From Pantoea cypripedii (lineage in GTDB: Bacteria > Pseudomonadota > Gammaproteobacteria > Enterobacterales > Enterobacteriaceae): DNA of 64,000 nt. Numbering within the stretch: position 1 is the stretch's first letter; every line of letters begins with the position of its first letter. This document shows positions 51,565-60,675 of the stretch, one piece after another. The notes under the pieces were generated by a model. The model was not told where the DNA came from, did no database searches, and saw only the letters and a program-made list of their open reading frames with translations. The position numbers were made by a program, and so were the translations under genes. Where the stretch lies: the NCBI RefSeq assembly GCF_011395035.1, contig NZ_CP024768.1:282586-346585 (forward strand), given 5' to 3'.

Positions 51565-53520
51565 TCAGGGCATTTTGATGGATTGTTTCTCTTCCAGCAG
51601 TTTCTCTACCACGCCAGGATCGGCCAGGGTTGAGGTATCGCCCAGATTACTGGTATCGCCCGCGGCAATCTTGCGCAGAATACGACGCATGATTTTGCCG
51701 GAGCGGGTTTTCGGCAGTGAATCGGTCCAGTGCAGCACATCCGGGGTGGCAATCGGGCCAATCTCTTTACGTACCCAGTTACGTACCTCGGTATAAAGCT
51801 CTGGCGACGGTTCTTCACCATGGTTCAGCGTAATGTAAGCATAGATCGCCTGGCCTTTGATGCTGTGCGGAATGCCCACCACCGCCGCTTCGGCAATCTT
51901 CGGATGCGACACCAGCGCGGATTCAATTTCCGCCGTACCGAGGCGGTGACCGGAAACGTTCAGCACGTCATCCACGCGGCCGGTGATCCAGTAGTAACCA
52001 TCTTCATCACGGCGGGCACCGTCACCGCTGAAGTAGCGATTTTTGAAGGTGGAAAAATAGGTCTGCTCGAAACGCGGGTGATCGCCAAACAGGGTACGCG
52101 CCTGGCCTGGCCATGAATCGACAATCACCAGATTGCCTTCGGTTGCCCCTTCGAGGGTATTGCCTTCGTTATCCACTAACGCGGGCTGCACACCAAAGAA
52201 GGGTTTGGTGGCGGAACCGGCTTTCAGCTCGATGGCACCTGGTAACGGGGTGATCATGAAGCCACCGGTTTCGGTTTGCCACCAGGTATCGACAATCGGG
52301 CAACGACCGTCACCAATCTTGTTGTAGTACCACTCCCAGGCTTCCGGGTTAATCGGTTCGCCCACTGACCCCATAATACGCAGGCTGGTGCGATGGGTGC
52401 CTTCGATGGCTTTGTCACCTTCGGCCATCAGCGCGCGAATCGCCGTCGGCGCGGTGTACAGCAGCGTGACGTTATGTTTATCCACCACCTCCGCCATACG
52501 GCTCGGCTTCGGCCAGTTTGGCACACCTTCAAACATCAGCGTGGTGGCACCGCAGGCCAGCGGGCCATAAATCAGGTAGCTGTGACCGGTGATCCAACCC
52601 ACATCGGCGGTGCACCAGTAAACATCATCAGGATGATAATCAAAGACATACTTAAAGGTGGTCGCGGCATACACCAGATAACCGCCGGTGGTATGCAGCA
52701 CGCCTTTCGGCTTACCGGTGGAGCCGGAGGTATAAAGGATAAACAACGGATCTTCCGCGTTCACCGCCACCGGTTGATGCTGATCGGAGGCGTCAGCCAT
52801 CAGATCATGCCACCACAGGTCACGCCCCTCACGCCAGCCGGTATCTTTCCCGGTGCGTTGAAACACCACCACGTTCCTGACGCTGGTGACGTTGGGGTTG
52901 TTCAGGGCGTCATCGACATTTTTCTTCAGCGGAATGCTGCGTCCGGCGCGCACGCCTTCATCGGCGGTGATCACCAGTCTGGCGCTGGAGTCGACAATGC
53001 GTCCGGCCACCGCTTCCGGTGAGAAACCACCAAAAATCACCGAATGCACCGCGCCGATACGGGCGCAGGCCAGCATGGCAATCGCGGCTTCCGGCACCAT
53101 GGGCATATAGATAGCGACCACGTCGCCTTTCTTCACGCCAAGGCCGTTCAGTACGTTGGCAAAACGGCACACTTCCCCGTGCAGCTGGCGGAAGGTGAGG
53201 GTTTTGCTTTCGCTGGCGTCATCGCCTTCCCAGATGATGGCGGGATGATCACCACGCGTCTGCAAATGGCGATCAAGGCAGTTGGCCGCGAGATTCAGCG
53301 TGCCATCTTCATACCAGCGAATGGAAATATTATCCGGGGCAAAGGACGTGTTCTTCACTAAAGTGTACGGCGTAATCCAGTCGAGAATTTTGCCTTGTTC
53401 GCCCCAAAAGGTTTCGGGATCGTCAACCGACTGTTGATACATCGCTGCATATTGCCCGGCATTGATCAGGGCATTTTCTGCAATCGCAGCAGGAACGGGA
53501 TGCTTGTGAATTTGGCTCAT
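51565..53520 (-). CDS. acs: Acetyl-CoA synthetase
   Basis: AMP-forming enzyme converting acetate, ATP and CoA to acetyl-CoA, used for acetate scavenging. It has 651 residues (E. coli 652). The adenylation signature YTSGSTGKPKGVLH is near residue 265, DTWWQTETGG near 415, and PKTRSGKIMRRILRK contains the Lys that is acetylated for regulation (about 609). ATG start after AAGGAGGTCAGCC. First gene of acs-yjcH-actP, divergent from gltP; a 172-bp gap separates it from yjcH. Confidence 0.97.
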   Translation of the reverse strand: MSQIHKHPVPAAIAENALINAGQYAAMYQQSVDDPETFWGEQGKILDWITPYTLVKNTSFAPDNISIRWYEDGTLNLAANCLDRHLQTRGDHPAIIWEGDDASESKTLTFRQLHGEVCRFANVLNGLGVKKGDVVAIYMPMVPEAAIAMLACARIGAVHSVIFGGFSPEAVAGRIVDSSARLVITADEGVRAGRSIPLKKNVDDALNNPNVTSVRNVVVFQRTGKDTGWREGRDLWWHDLMADASDQHQPVAVNAEDPLFILYTSGSTGKPKGVLHTTGGYLVYAATTFKYVFDYHPDDVYWCTADVGWITGHSYLIYGPLACGATTLMFEGVPNWPKPSRMAEVVDKHNVTLLYTAPTAIRALMAEGDKAIEGTHRTSLRIMGSVGEPINPEAWEWYYNKIGDGRCPIVDTWWQTETGGFMITPLPGAIELKAGSATKPFFGVQPALVDNEGNTLEGATEGNLVIVDSWPGQARTLFGDHPRFEQTYFSTFKNRYFSGDGARRDEDGYYWITGRVDDVLNVSGHRLGTAEIESALVSHPKIAEAAVVGIPHSIKGQAIYAYITLNHGEEPSPELYTEVRNWVRKEIGPIATPDVLHWTDSLPKTRSGKIMRRILRKIAAGDTSNLGDTSTLADPGVVEKLLEEKQSIKMP

Positions 53521-54093
53521 GGCTGACCTCCTTGAAGATGTTAATCATATGTCAATCAAAGGTTAATTGAAGCCTTGCGCGAGAGCTTTGTTTTGGTTTT
53601 GCAGCCTGGATCACGGCCTAAGCGTGTGGCTATTCACGCGGTAAATTTCGTTGTGTGATCAGCAGGGATGGCAACACGTTGTGCGCGAAACCTGAGAAAG
53701 TTCTGAACAAAATAGCAGCAAACGGACCCGGCGGCTTTTTGTTCGGTTATGCATAGCTATGCGGAAAATTATCGAATTAAAACTTTTCATAACAGCGGGT
53801 TATGGTTATGTCATCGGATCAGCATTTTATGCTACAGCAGCGGATAAGATTTAAGCGAACCCCCCAGGGGTTGCATTTACCGTAGTGAAAATGGTACTTA
53901 TCTCGCCCCTGTTCCGCAGGTATCCACTCAGGCTGCATCACAGGACGCGTGCAAAATGCCCGCAAAGCAGTACCGGATGCAGTCCAGTATAACCCTCTAT
54001 TTTATCGGGCTTTTGCTCACTTCCCTGTGTGTATCATCTTCTGCACCTTCGCAGCAGAGCAAAGGGGTTTTAACTGAGGAAATATAACGCGTT
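53521..54093. other. acs-gltP divergent intergenic region
   Basis: 573 bp without a gene, holding both promoters. A perfect 12-bp palindrome GCATAGCTATGC lies at 53751-53762 and AGCAT-ttt-ATGCT at about 53820-53832. E. coli acs is activated by cAMP-CRP here; only half-sites (GATCAC, GTGATC) were seen, no full CRP site. Confidence 0.55.
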
Positions 54094-55395
54094 ATGAAAG
54101 GTTTTAAGCTCAGCCTCGCCTGGCAAATATTGATCGCGCTGATTCTCGGCGTTGTGGTCGGCACGGTGCTGCATAATCAGCCGGACGATCGTGAATGGTT
54201 AATCACCAATATTCTCAGCCCGGCCGGCGATATCTTCATTCATCTGATCAAGATGATTGTGGTGCCGATTGTGATTTCATCATTGATTGTCGGCATCGCC
54301 GGTGTCGGTGACGCGAAAAAACTCGGGCGCATTGGTGTCAAAACCATCGTCTATTTTGAAGTGATCACCACCATTGCCATTGTGGTCGGCATTACGCTGG
54401 CCAACGTATTCCAACCCGGCAGCGGCATTGATATGTCAACGCTGGCAACGGTGGACATCTCTAAATATGAAGCCACCACCCAGGCGGTGCAGGGTGCACC
54501 TCACAGCCTGGTGACCACCATTCTGTCGCTGATCCCGCAGAACATTTTCGCCTCGCTGGTGAAAGGTGACATGCTGCCGATTATCTTCTTCTCGGTATTG
54601 TTTGGTCTGGGGCTGTCATCACTGCCAGCGGAACATCGCGATCCGCTGGTGGGGCTGTTCCGTTCGGTTTCCGAAACCATGTTCAAAGTGACGCATATGA
54701 TCATGCGCTACGCGCCGGTTGGGGTGTTTGCCCTGATTGCGGTCACCATTGCCAACTTTGGCTTTGCCTCGCTGTGGCCGCTGGCCAAGCTGGTGCTGCT
54801 GGTTTACGTCGCGATTCTGTTCTTCGCTTTTGTGGTACTGGGCGCGGTAGCGCGTCTGTGTAAGCTGCGTATCACCACCCTGATGCGTATCCTGAAAGAT
54901 GAACTGATTCTGGCCTATTCCACTTCCAGCTCGGAAACTGTGTTGCCGCGCATTATGCAAAAGATGGAAGCCTATGGCGCACCGAAAGCCATCACCAGCT
55001 TTGTGGTGCCGACCGGTTACTCCTTTAACCTTGATGGCTCCACGCTGTATCAGAGCATCGCGGCGATCTTTATTGCTCAGCTGTACGGTATTGACCTGTC
55101 GCTGACCGATGAAATCATCCTGGTGCTGACCCTGATGGTGACCTCGAAAGGGATTGCTGGTGTGCCGGGTGTCTCCTTTGTGGTGCTGCTGGCGACGCTG
55201 GGCAGCGTAGGGATTCCGCTGGAAGGCCTGGCTTTTATCGCCGGTGTGGACCGCATTATGGATATGGCGCGTACCGCGTTGAATGTCATCGGTAACGCGC
55301 TGGCAGTGCTGGTGATCGCGCGCTGGGAAAACCAGTTCGACACCGAACAGGCCGCCGCTTACGAGCTGCAATTACGTACGCGCAATGCGACGTAG
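54094..55395 (+). CDS. gltP: Glutamate/aspartate:proton symporter GltP
   Basis: Inner-membrane dicarboxylate/amino-acid:cation symporter. It has 433 residues (E. coli 437). Family hallmarks are the PAGDIFIHLIKMIVVPIVIS stretch, the serine-rich reentrant loop AYSTSSSETVLPRIMQKM around residue 275, the NLDGSTLYQSIAAIFIAQ motif near 310, and DRIMDMARTALNVIGNALAV near 390. ATG start after TGAGGAAATATAACGCGTT. Divergent from acs as in E. coli; ends at a strong terminator. Confidence 0.95.
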   Translation: MKGFKLSLAWQILIALILGVVVGTVLHNQPDDREWLITNILSPAGDIFIHLIKMIVVPIVISSLIVGIAGVGDAKKLGRIGVKTIVYFEVITTIAIVVGITLANVFQPGSGIDMSTLATVDISKYEATTQAVQGAPHSLVTTILSLIPQNIFASLVKGDMLPIIFFSVLFGLGLSSLPAEHRDPLVGLFRSVSETMFKVTHMIMRYAPVGVFALIAVTIANFGFASLWPLAKLVLLVYVAILFFAFVVLGAVARLCKLRITTLMRILKDELILAYSTSSSETVLPRIMQKMEAYGAPKAITSFVVPTGYSFNLDGSTLYQSIAAIFIAQLYGIDLSLTDEIILVLTLMVTSKGIAGVPGVSFVVLLATLGSVGIPLEGLAFIAGVDRIMDMARTALNVIGNALAVLVIARWENQFDTEQAAAYELQLRTRNAT

Positions 55396-55405
55396 CTAAA
55401 ACGAC

Positions 55406-55429
55406 AACCCGCCGCCCGGCGGGTTTTTT
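55406..55429 (+). terminator. Terminator of gltP
   Basis: AACCCGCC and GGCGGGTT with a short loop and a T run, 11 bp after the stop. Confidence 0.9.
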
Positions 55430-55505
55430 CTTTCTGCCCCACAAAACTGAAAAAATCTTTTCCTGCCTGAGTGAATTAAGAATTCAATTTGATATATAGT
55501 TTTGC

Positions 55506-55518
55506 GAATAAATTATTC
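55506..55518 (+). promoter_or_regulatory. MurR-like operator before murQ
   Basis: GAATAAATTATTC is a near-perfect palindrome close to the GAATAATTTTATTC core of the E. coli MurR operators. It ends 20 bp before the murQ start. Binding is inferred. Confidence 0.5.
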
Positions 55519-55538
55519 TTTCACCGGAGCGTGTGCGC

Positions 55539-56450
55539 ATGAAAATCGATCTTAGCCAGATGGTCACCGAAGGCCGTAACCCGGCCAGTCAGCATATTGA
55601 TGAGTTATCGACGGAAGCGATGCTGCGCGTTATCAACGATGAAGATAAAAAGGTGGCGCTCGCCGTAGAGGCTATCGTGCCGCAGATTGCCCAGGTGGTG
55701 GATGCCATCACCGCCGCCTTTAGCCAGGGTGGCCGCCTGATTTACTGTGGTGCTGGCACTTCCGGGCGTCTGGGGATTCTTGATGCCAGTGAATGTCCGC
55801 CGACCTTTGGCACGCCGCGCAGCCAGGTGGTGGGGTTAATCGCCGGGGGGCACACGGCGATTTTGCAGGCGGTGGAAAACGCCGAAGACAACGCTGAGCA
55901 GGGTGCGCAGGATCTGCGTGATATTCAGTTCAGCGCCAAAGATGTGCTGGTGGGCATTGCAGCCAGTGGCCGCACCCCTTACGTGCTGGGCGCGCTTGAT
56001 TACGCGAAGCAGCAGGGGGCATTTCGCGCTGCCTTAACCTGCAACCCCAATAGCGCAATGGCGCAGGTGGCCGATGTGGCCCTGACCCCGGTGGTTGGCC
56101 CGGAAGTGGTCACCGGTTCCTCACGGATGAAGGCCGGTACGGCGCAGAAACTGGTGCTGAATATGTTGACCACCGGCGCGATGATCCGCAGTGGCAAGGT
56201 GTACGGCAACCTGATGGTGGATGTGGAAGCCACTAACCAAAAGCTGGTGCAGCGGCAGATTAATATCGTGCGCCAGGCGACCGACTGCGATGAAGAAACG
56301 GCACAGCAGGCGCTGGCAGCCTGTCAGGGCCACTGCAAAACCGCCATTGTGATGGTGCTGGCGGGATTGCAGGCTGAGGAAGCGCAAGCGCTGCTGGGCC
56401 AGCATCATGGCTTTATTCGTCAGGCGTTACGTGACGCAGGAGCGCAATAA
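55539..56450 (+). CDS. murQ: N-acetylmuramic acid 6-phosphate etherase
   Basis: Cytoplasmic etherase splitting the lactyl ether of MurNAc-6-phosphate to give GlcNAc-6-phosphate and D-lactate in cell-wall recycling. It has 303 residues. The SIS-domain signatures are clear: YCGAGTSGRLGILDASECPP near 68-88, GIAASGRTPYVLGALDYAKQ and VTGSSRMKAGTAQKLVLNML. The ATG at 55539 is used; a GTG two codons upstream is less likely by spacing from CCGGAG. Its stop shares one base with the murP start. Confidence 0.95.
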   Translation: MKIDLSQMVTEGRNPASQHIDELSTEAMLRVINDEDKKVALAVEAIVPQIAQVVDAITAAFSQGGRLIYCGAGTSGRLGILDASECPPTFGTPRSQVVGLIAGGHTAILQAVENAEDNAEQGAQDLRDIQFSAKDVLVGIAASGRTPYVLGALDYAKQQGAFRAALTCNPNSAMAQVADVALTPVVGPEVVTGSSRMKAGTAQKLVLNMLTTGAMIRSGKVYGNLMVDVEATNQKLVQRQINIVRQATDCDEETAQQALAACQGHCKTAIVMVLAGLQAEEAQALLGQHHGFIRQALRDAGAQ

Positions 56451-57874
56451 TGGCCGCCATCACCGAGTCCTTGCTGCGCGATATGCTGCACGCCGTGGGC
56501 GGGGCAGCCAATGTGACGCACTGCGGCCATTGCATGACGCGCCTGCGCCTGACGCTGGCGGAGGCGCAGCTCGCCGATCACGCCCGGCTGAAAACCCTGC
56601 CAGGGGTGCTCGGGGTGATCGACAGCGATGCGCAGTTGCAGATCGTGCTCGGTCCCGGCAAAGCGCAAAGCGCGGCGGAGATGATGCAAACGATGCTGGA
56701 TAACCCGGCGGATCTGCAATCCATCGCCTCAGTGCAAAAGCAGCAGCTAAAAGCGAAGCAAACCAGCCGCCTGCATCAGTTTCTCACACGCTTTGCCACC
56801 ATATTTACCCCGCTGATCCCCGGTTTTATTGGTGCTGGTCTGCTGCTTGGTTTCGCCACGCTGATCGAGCAGATTTTTCATCTCACCACGCCAGGCGATC
56901 ATCCTCACTGGCTGCTGGCGACCGTCGCCTATATGAAGGTGTTTGGCAAAGGTCTGTTCACCTTCCTCAGTATTCTGATTGGTTACAACGCGCAAAAAGC
57001 CTTTGGCGGCACCGGGGTGAATGGGGCGATTATCGCGTCGTTATTTGTGCTGGGCTATGTCCCCACCGCCACCGTGGGTTATTACAGCGGCATGGAGAAC
57101 TTCTTCGGTCTGACTATCGATCCACGCGGCAATATTATTGGCGTGCTGCTGGCGGCGATATTTGGTGCCTGGCTGGAGCGGCAGCTGCGTAAAATCATTC
57201 CCGATAATCTGGATATGATTCTGACTTCTTTGCTGACCTTGTTGATCACGGGCGCGGTGACCTTCCTGGTGATTATGCCGATTGGCGGGGAATTATTTAA
57301 AGGCATGTCATGGCTGTTTATTCATCTGAACAGCAATCCGTTTGGCTGCGCCATTCTGGCCGGATTATTTCTGATTGCGGTGATGTTCGGTATTCATCAG
57401 GGCTTTATCCCGGTTTATTTTGCTTTGATGGAAAGCCAGGGTTTTAACTCGCTGTTTCCGATTCTGGCGATGGCGGGAGCTGGCCAGGTGGGGGCGGCGC
57501 TGGCGTTGTGGTGCCGGGCGGATAAACAGTCGCAGTTACGCAGCCAGATCAAAGGGGCGATTGTGCCGGGCTTGTTAGGGGTAGGAGAGCCGTTAATTTA
57601 CGGTGTCACCCTGCCGCGCCTGAAACCCTTTATTACCGCCTGCTGTGGCGGGGCGCTGGGCGGTTTCTTTATCGGCCTGGTTGCCTGGCTGGGATTGCCG
57701 GTCGGGATGAACACGGTCTTCGGCCCGTCCGGGCTGGTAACGCTGCCGCTCATGACCTCACCACAGGGCATCTTCGCCGGTATGGCGGTGTATCTCGCCG
57801 GATTGATGGTTGCCTGGGTAGGCGGATTCGCTTTTACCTGGTGGGGTGGCACGCGCGGGGTGGATTTGAGTTAA
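56450..57874 (+). CDS. murP: PTS N-acetylmuramic acid EIIBC component
   Basis: Phosphotransferase permease importing and phosphorylating MurNAc, supplying murQ. It has 474 residues, as in E. coli. The EIIB domain with phospho-Cys is seen at the N-terminus (NVTHCGHCMTRLRLTL), followed by a linker and the EIIC membrane domain (FATIFTPLIPGFIGAGLLLG, FGIHQGFIPVYFALM, PGLLGVGEPLIYGVTLPR). No EIIA domain, so it depends on EIIA-Glc. It overlaps murQ by 1 bp. Confidence 0.95.
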   Translation: MAAITESLLRDMLHAVGGAANVTHCGHCMTRLRLTLAEAQLADHARLKTLPGVLGVIDSDAQLQIVLGPGKAQSAAEMMQTMLDNPADLQSIASVQKQQLKAKQTSRLHQFLTRFATIFTPLIPGFIGAGLLLGFATLIEQIFHLTTPGDHPHWLLATVAYMKVFGKGLFTFLSILIGYNAQKAFGGTGVNGAIIASLFVLGYVPTATVGYYSGMENFFGLTIDPRGNIIGVLLAAIFGAWLERQLRKIIPDNLDMILTSLLTLLITGAVTFLVIMPIGGELFKGMSWLFIHLNSNPFGCAILAGLFLIAVMFGIHQGFIPVYFALMESQGFNSLFPILAMAGAGQVGAALALWCRADKQSQLRSQIKGAIVPGLLGVGEPLIYGVTLPRLKPFITACCGGALGGFFIGLVAWLGLPVGMNTVFGPSGLVTLPLMTSPQGIFAGMAVYLAGLMVAWVGGFAFTWWGGTRGVDLS

Positions 57875-57891
57875 TCGATCAACGTCAAAAA

Positions 57892-57916
57892 ACGGCGCGA
57901 TAATTCGCGCCACTAC
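57892..57916 (-). repeat. GTAG-type REP palindrome after murP
   Basis: Read on the minus strand it is GTAGTG, then GCGCGA, loop, TCGCGCC. It is a single inverted copy of the GCGCG class about 20 bp after the murP stop, and may help end transcription or stabilise the mRNA. Confidence 0.7.
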
Positions 57917-57992
57917 ATTAAATTTAATGGTTTTTCTCCCTTTTTGCTCCCCTGAACCTCTCAATCCCCTGCGTTATGCGGATTTAAAATTC

Positions 57993-58048
57993 GATAACCC
58001 TATTAAAGTTACGACCTTTTCCTGCCGAAAAGATAAATAAGGGTTATC
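57993..58048 (+). promoter_or_regulatory. Flagellar (sigma-28) type promoter framed by an inverted repeat
   Basis: TAAAGTT at 58004 and GCCGAAAA at 58024 resemble the sigma-28 consensus TAAAGTTT-N11-GCCGATAA, with a spacer one base longer than usual. Arms GATAACCCTATT (57993-58004) and AATAAGGGTTATC (58036-58048) flank it as an inverted repeat with one inserted base. It lies 36 bp before the Aer-type gene. Confidence 0.65.
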
Positions 58049-58083
58049 AATTTTTCTCGCCTCTGGCTTGCAAGGACTCACTA

Positions 58084-59616
58084 ATGCGTAACAATCAGCC
58101 CATCACTCAGCGTGAATACGTCTTTGACGATCATGCCACCCTGATGTCCACCACCGATTTCAACAGCATGATCACCTACGCCAACGATGCTTTTATTGAG
58201 GTCAGTGGATTTACCCCGGAGGAGGTTAATGGCCAGCCGCATAACATGGTGCGGCACCCGGATATGCCACCGGAAGCCTTTGCGGATATGTGGGCGACGT
58301 TAAAACAGGGCGAACCCTGGACTGCGCTGGTAAAAAACCGGCGTAAAAACGGTGATCATTATTGGGTACGTGCCAACGCTATACCGGTAGTACGCGCGGG
58401 GCAGGTGCGGGGATATATGTCGGTACGCACCAAACCGACGCCTGAAGAGATTCGCCAGAGCGAGGCGCTCTATCGGGATTTCCGTGAGGGACGCAGTAAA
58501 GGACGTCGTTTTCATAAGGGGTTAATTGTTGGCCGTTTCAGCACGTTGCTCAAAACTCTGCCGCTGCGCTGGCGGATCCGCTCACCTTTGGTAGCCCTGC
58601 TGCCGCTGTCGGTGCTGGGCGTCTGGTTGCTTGGCCTGCCACCGCTGGCACTGGGCGGCTTTAGCGGCGGTATGGCGCTGCTGCTGCTGCTGACCAGCCT
58701 GTGGCTGGAGCAGCAGATTTCACGACCGATGGAACGCATCTGCCGTCAGGCGTTGAGCGTGGCGACCGGGGCCAGCCATAAAGTGGAGCAGATGGATCGC
58801 GTCGATGAAATTGGTGTCACGCTGCGCGCCATTGGTCAGCTCGGGCTGATGTTCCGCTGGCTGGTGGATGATGTCAGTGGTCAGGCGATTAACGTGCTGG
58901 GTGCCAGTGATGCCATCGCGCGCAGCAACGATGAACTGAGCCGCCGCACCGAGCAGGCTGCTGCGAATGTGCAGCAAACCGCCGCCACCATGAACGAAAT
59001 GACGGCGACAGTGAAAAGCAATACCGAAACCGCCAGCGAAGTGAATGATCTTTCGGCCAACACCAGCCAGGCGGCGGTGCAGGGCGGTAAAGTGATGCAG
59101 GAAATGGTCGGTATGATGGCGGAAATCGCCGACAGTGCTAAGCGTATCGCCAATATTACCAGTGTGATTGACGGCATTGCCTTCCAGACCAATATCCTGG
59201 CACTGAATGCGGCGGTTGAAGCGGCGCGCGCCGGGGAGCAGGGCAAAGGTTTTGCCGTGGTGGCCGGCGAAGTGCGCAGCCTGGCGCAGCGTAGCGCCAC
59301 TGCGGCCAGCGAGATCAAAAAGCTGGTGGAAACCAGCGCCAGCCGCGTGCAGTCGGGCAGCAGCCACGCCGATGCTGCCGGGCGCACCATGCAGGAAATC
59401 GTTGAGCAGGTGCAGCATGTCACCGCGTTAATCGCGCAGATCAGTGCGGCGACGGCAGAACAATCCGTGGCGTTGAGCGAAGTGAGCGGCGCGGTGGAAG
59501 ACCTGGATGACATCACCCATCAAAACGCCGCGCGCGTGCAGGAAGGGGCTGAAGCGTCAGAACGTATGGCACGCCAGGCGAATCGCCTGGTGGAAGCGAT
59601 CAGCGTGTTCCGTTAA
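58084..59616 (+). CDS. aer: Aerotaxis receptor-like chemoreceptor
   Basis: Membrane chemoreceptor sensing redox or oxygen through an FAD-PAS domain. It has 510 residues (E. coli Aer 506): an N-terminal PAS domain about 10-120 (TDFNSMITYANDAFIEVSGF, HNMVRHPDMPPEAFADMW, KNGDHYWVRANAIPV), a hydrophobic hairpin anchor about 165-215, a HAMP region, and a methyl-accepting signalling tip (EAARAGEQGKGFAVVAGEVR). ATG start. The flagellar-type promoter upstream agrees with a motility role. Convergent with an AraC gene, their stops overlapping in TTAA. Confidence 0.9.
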   Translation: MRNNQPITQREYVFDDHATLMSTTDFNSMITYANDAFIEVSGFTPEEVNGQPHNMVRHPDMPPEAFADMWATLKQGEPWTALVKNRRKNGDHYWVRANAIPVVRAGQVRGYMSVRTKPTPEEIRQSEALYRDFREGRSKGRRFHKGLIVGRFSTLLKTLPLRWRIRSPLVALLPLSVLGVWLLGLPPLALGGFSGGMALLLLLTSLWLEQQISRPMERICRQALSVATGASHKVEQMDRVDEIGVTLRAIGQLGLMFRWLVDDVSGQAINVLGASDAIARSNDELSRRTEQAAANVQQTAATMNEMTATVKSNTETASEVNDLSANTSQAAVQGGKVMQEMVGMMAEIADSAKRIANITSVIDGIAFQTNILALNAAVEAARAGEQGKGFAVVAGEVRSLAQRSATAASEIKKLVETSASRVQSGSSHADAAGRTMQEIVEQVQHVTALIAQISAATAEQSVALSEVSGAVEDLDDITHQNAARVQEGAEASERMARQANRLVEAISVFR

Positions 59617-60572
59617 AGCTCCGATATCACTTCTCGCCGGGCGCGCAGTGCGCCTGGCGGTTGTCCGACGATACGCTTAAATGCCCGGCTGAATGCCGCC
59701 AGCGAGCCGTAGCCGAGATGAAAGGCGACGCTTTCCATCGCCTCTCCCTCGTTAACGATGCGTTGCACAGCCAGCCGCATACGCAGCTCGGTGAGATAAC
59801 GCAGCGGCGTCATGCCCGTGGCCGACTGAAAACGGGCAGCAAACACCGAACGTGAGCTGCCCGATTCGCGTGCCAGTCGTTCTACCGTCCAGTTTTCACC
59901 CGGCGCGCGGTGCATGGCAGCCATTGCCAGGCTGAGTCGCGGGTCGCGCAGCGCCTGCACCAGTCCGCTGCCTTTGCCGCAGCCGTTTTCCACCCAGCCA
60001 CGCACAATCTGCGCCGCCACCACGTCCGCCAGACGTGACAAAATCCCGGCAAACCCTGCCTGGCGCAGGCGCGTTTCCCGTTCCATGGCATCAAGGATGG
60101 GCTGGATTTCCGGATATTGCGCCAGCAGCGTGCTGACCAGCATCACATCCGGCATGGTGTGCACCAGCGGCTGCATCCCGCCCAGTTCAAACGCCATGCA
60201 GGCGCTGAACAGCACCACTTCAGCGTTATCTGCGCAATCCCCCTCCGCGCCATTAATGGCACAGACGCTGTCGCAGATCGGCTTGCTGTTGAAGGTGCTG
60301 ATCGGTTCGCAGTGCACCTCCTCGCTGGAGATCAGCGCATGGGGGCGACCGTGCGGGATCAGCAGCGCGTCACCGGCCTCAAGCGGATAGATCGTCCCGG
60401 AGGCAGAGCGGATCAGCAGCGATCCGCGCCCGACAAAATGCAACTGCGCCCGGCCTGGCGCATCGTCATACTGCAAGCCGAAGGGCGCATTGAGGGCGAT
60501 ACGCTGATACCTGACACCGTACAGGCGCATACCCATCAGCAGTTCACTGGTCAGATCTTCATAGCGGCTCAT
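59613..60572 (-). CDS. AraC-family regulator with cupin domain
   Basis: Transcription factor. It has 319 residues: an N-terminal cupin/AraC-ligand region (LHFVGRGSLLIRSASG, YPLEAGDALLIPHGRPHAL) and a C-terminal double helix-turn-helix (NWTVERLARESGSSRSVFAA, FHLGYGSLAAFSRAFKRIVG). It is divergent from the MFS exporter at 60676 and is likely its regulator. This cupin-AraC plus NepI-like MFS pairing is common. ATG start. Confidence 0.9.
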   Translation of the reverse strand: MSRYEDLTSELLMGMRLYGVRYQRIALNAPFGLQYDDAPGRAQLHFVGRGSLLIRSASGTIYPLEAGDALLIPHGRPHALISSEEVHCEPISTFNSKPICDSVCAINGAEGDCADNAEVVLFSACMAFELGGMQPLVHTMPDVMLVSTLLAQYPEIQPILDAMERETRLRQAGFAGILSRLADVVAAQIVRGWVENGCGKGSGLVQALRDPRLSLAMAAMHRAPGENWTVERLARESGSSRSVFAARFQSATGMTPLRYLTELRMRLAVQRIVNEGEAMESVAFHLGYGSLAAFSRAFKRIVGQPPGALRARREVISEL

Positions 60573-60675
60573 ACGATTCCAGACGAATTATCAAAAAACA
60601 AAGTTTCTTTATCATAGATCGTCTTGCTGTTGCTCACTATGCTCACTCTTTAATATTTTGTGATGGGGATCGCAG

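Noticed and set aside
54619..55371. 250-codon leftward reading frame
   Set aside because: Antisense to gltP, same low-complexity pattern.
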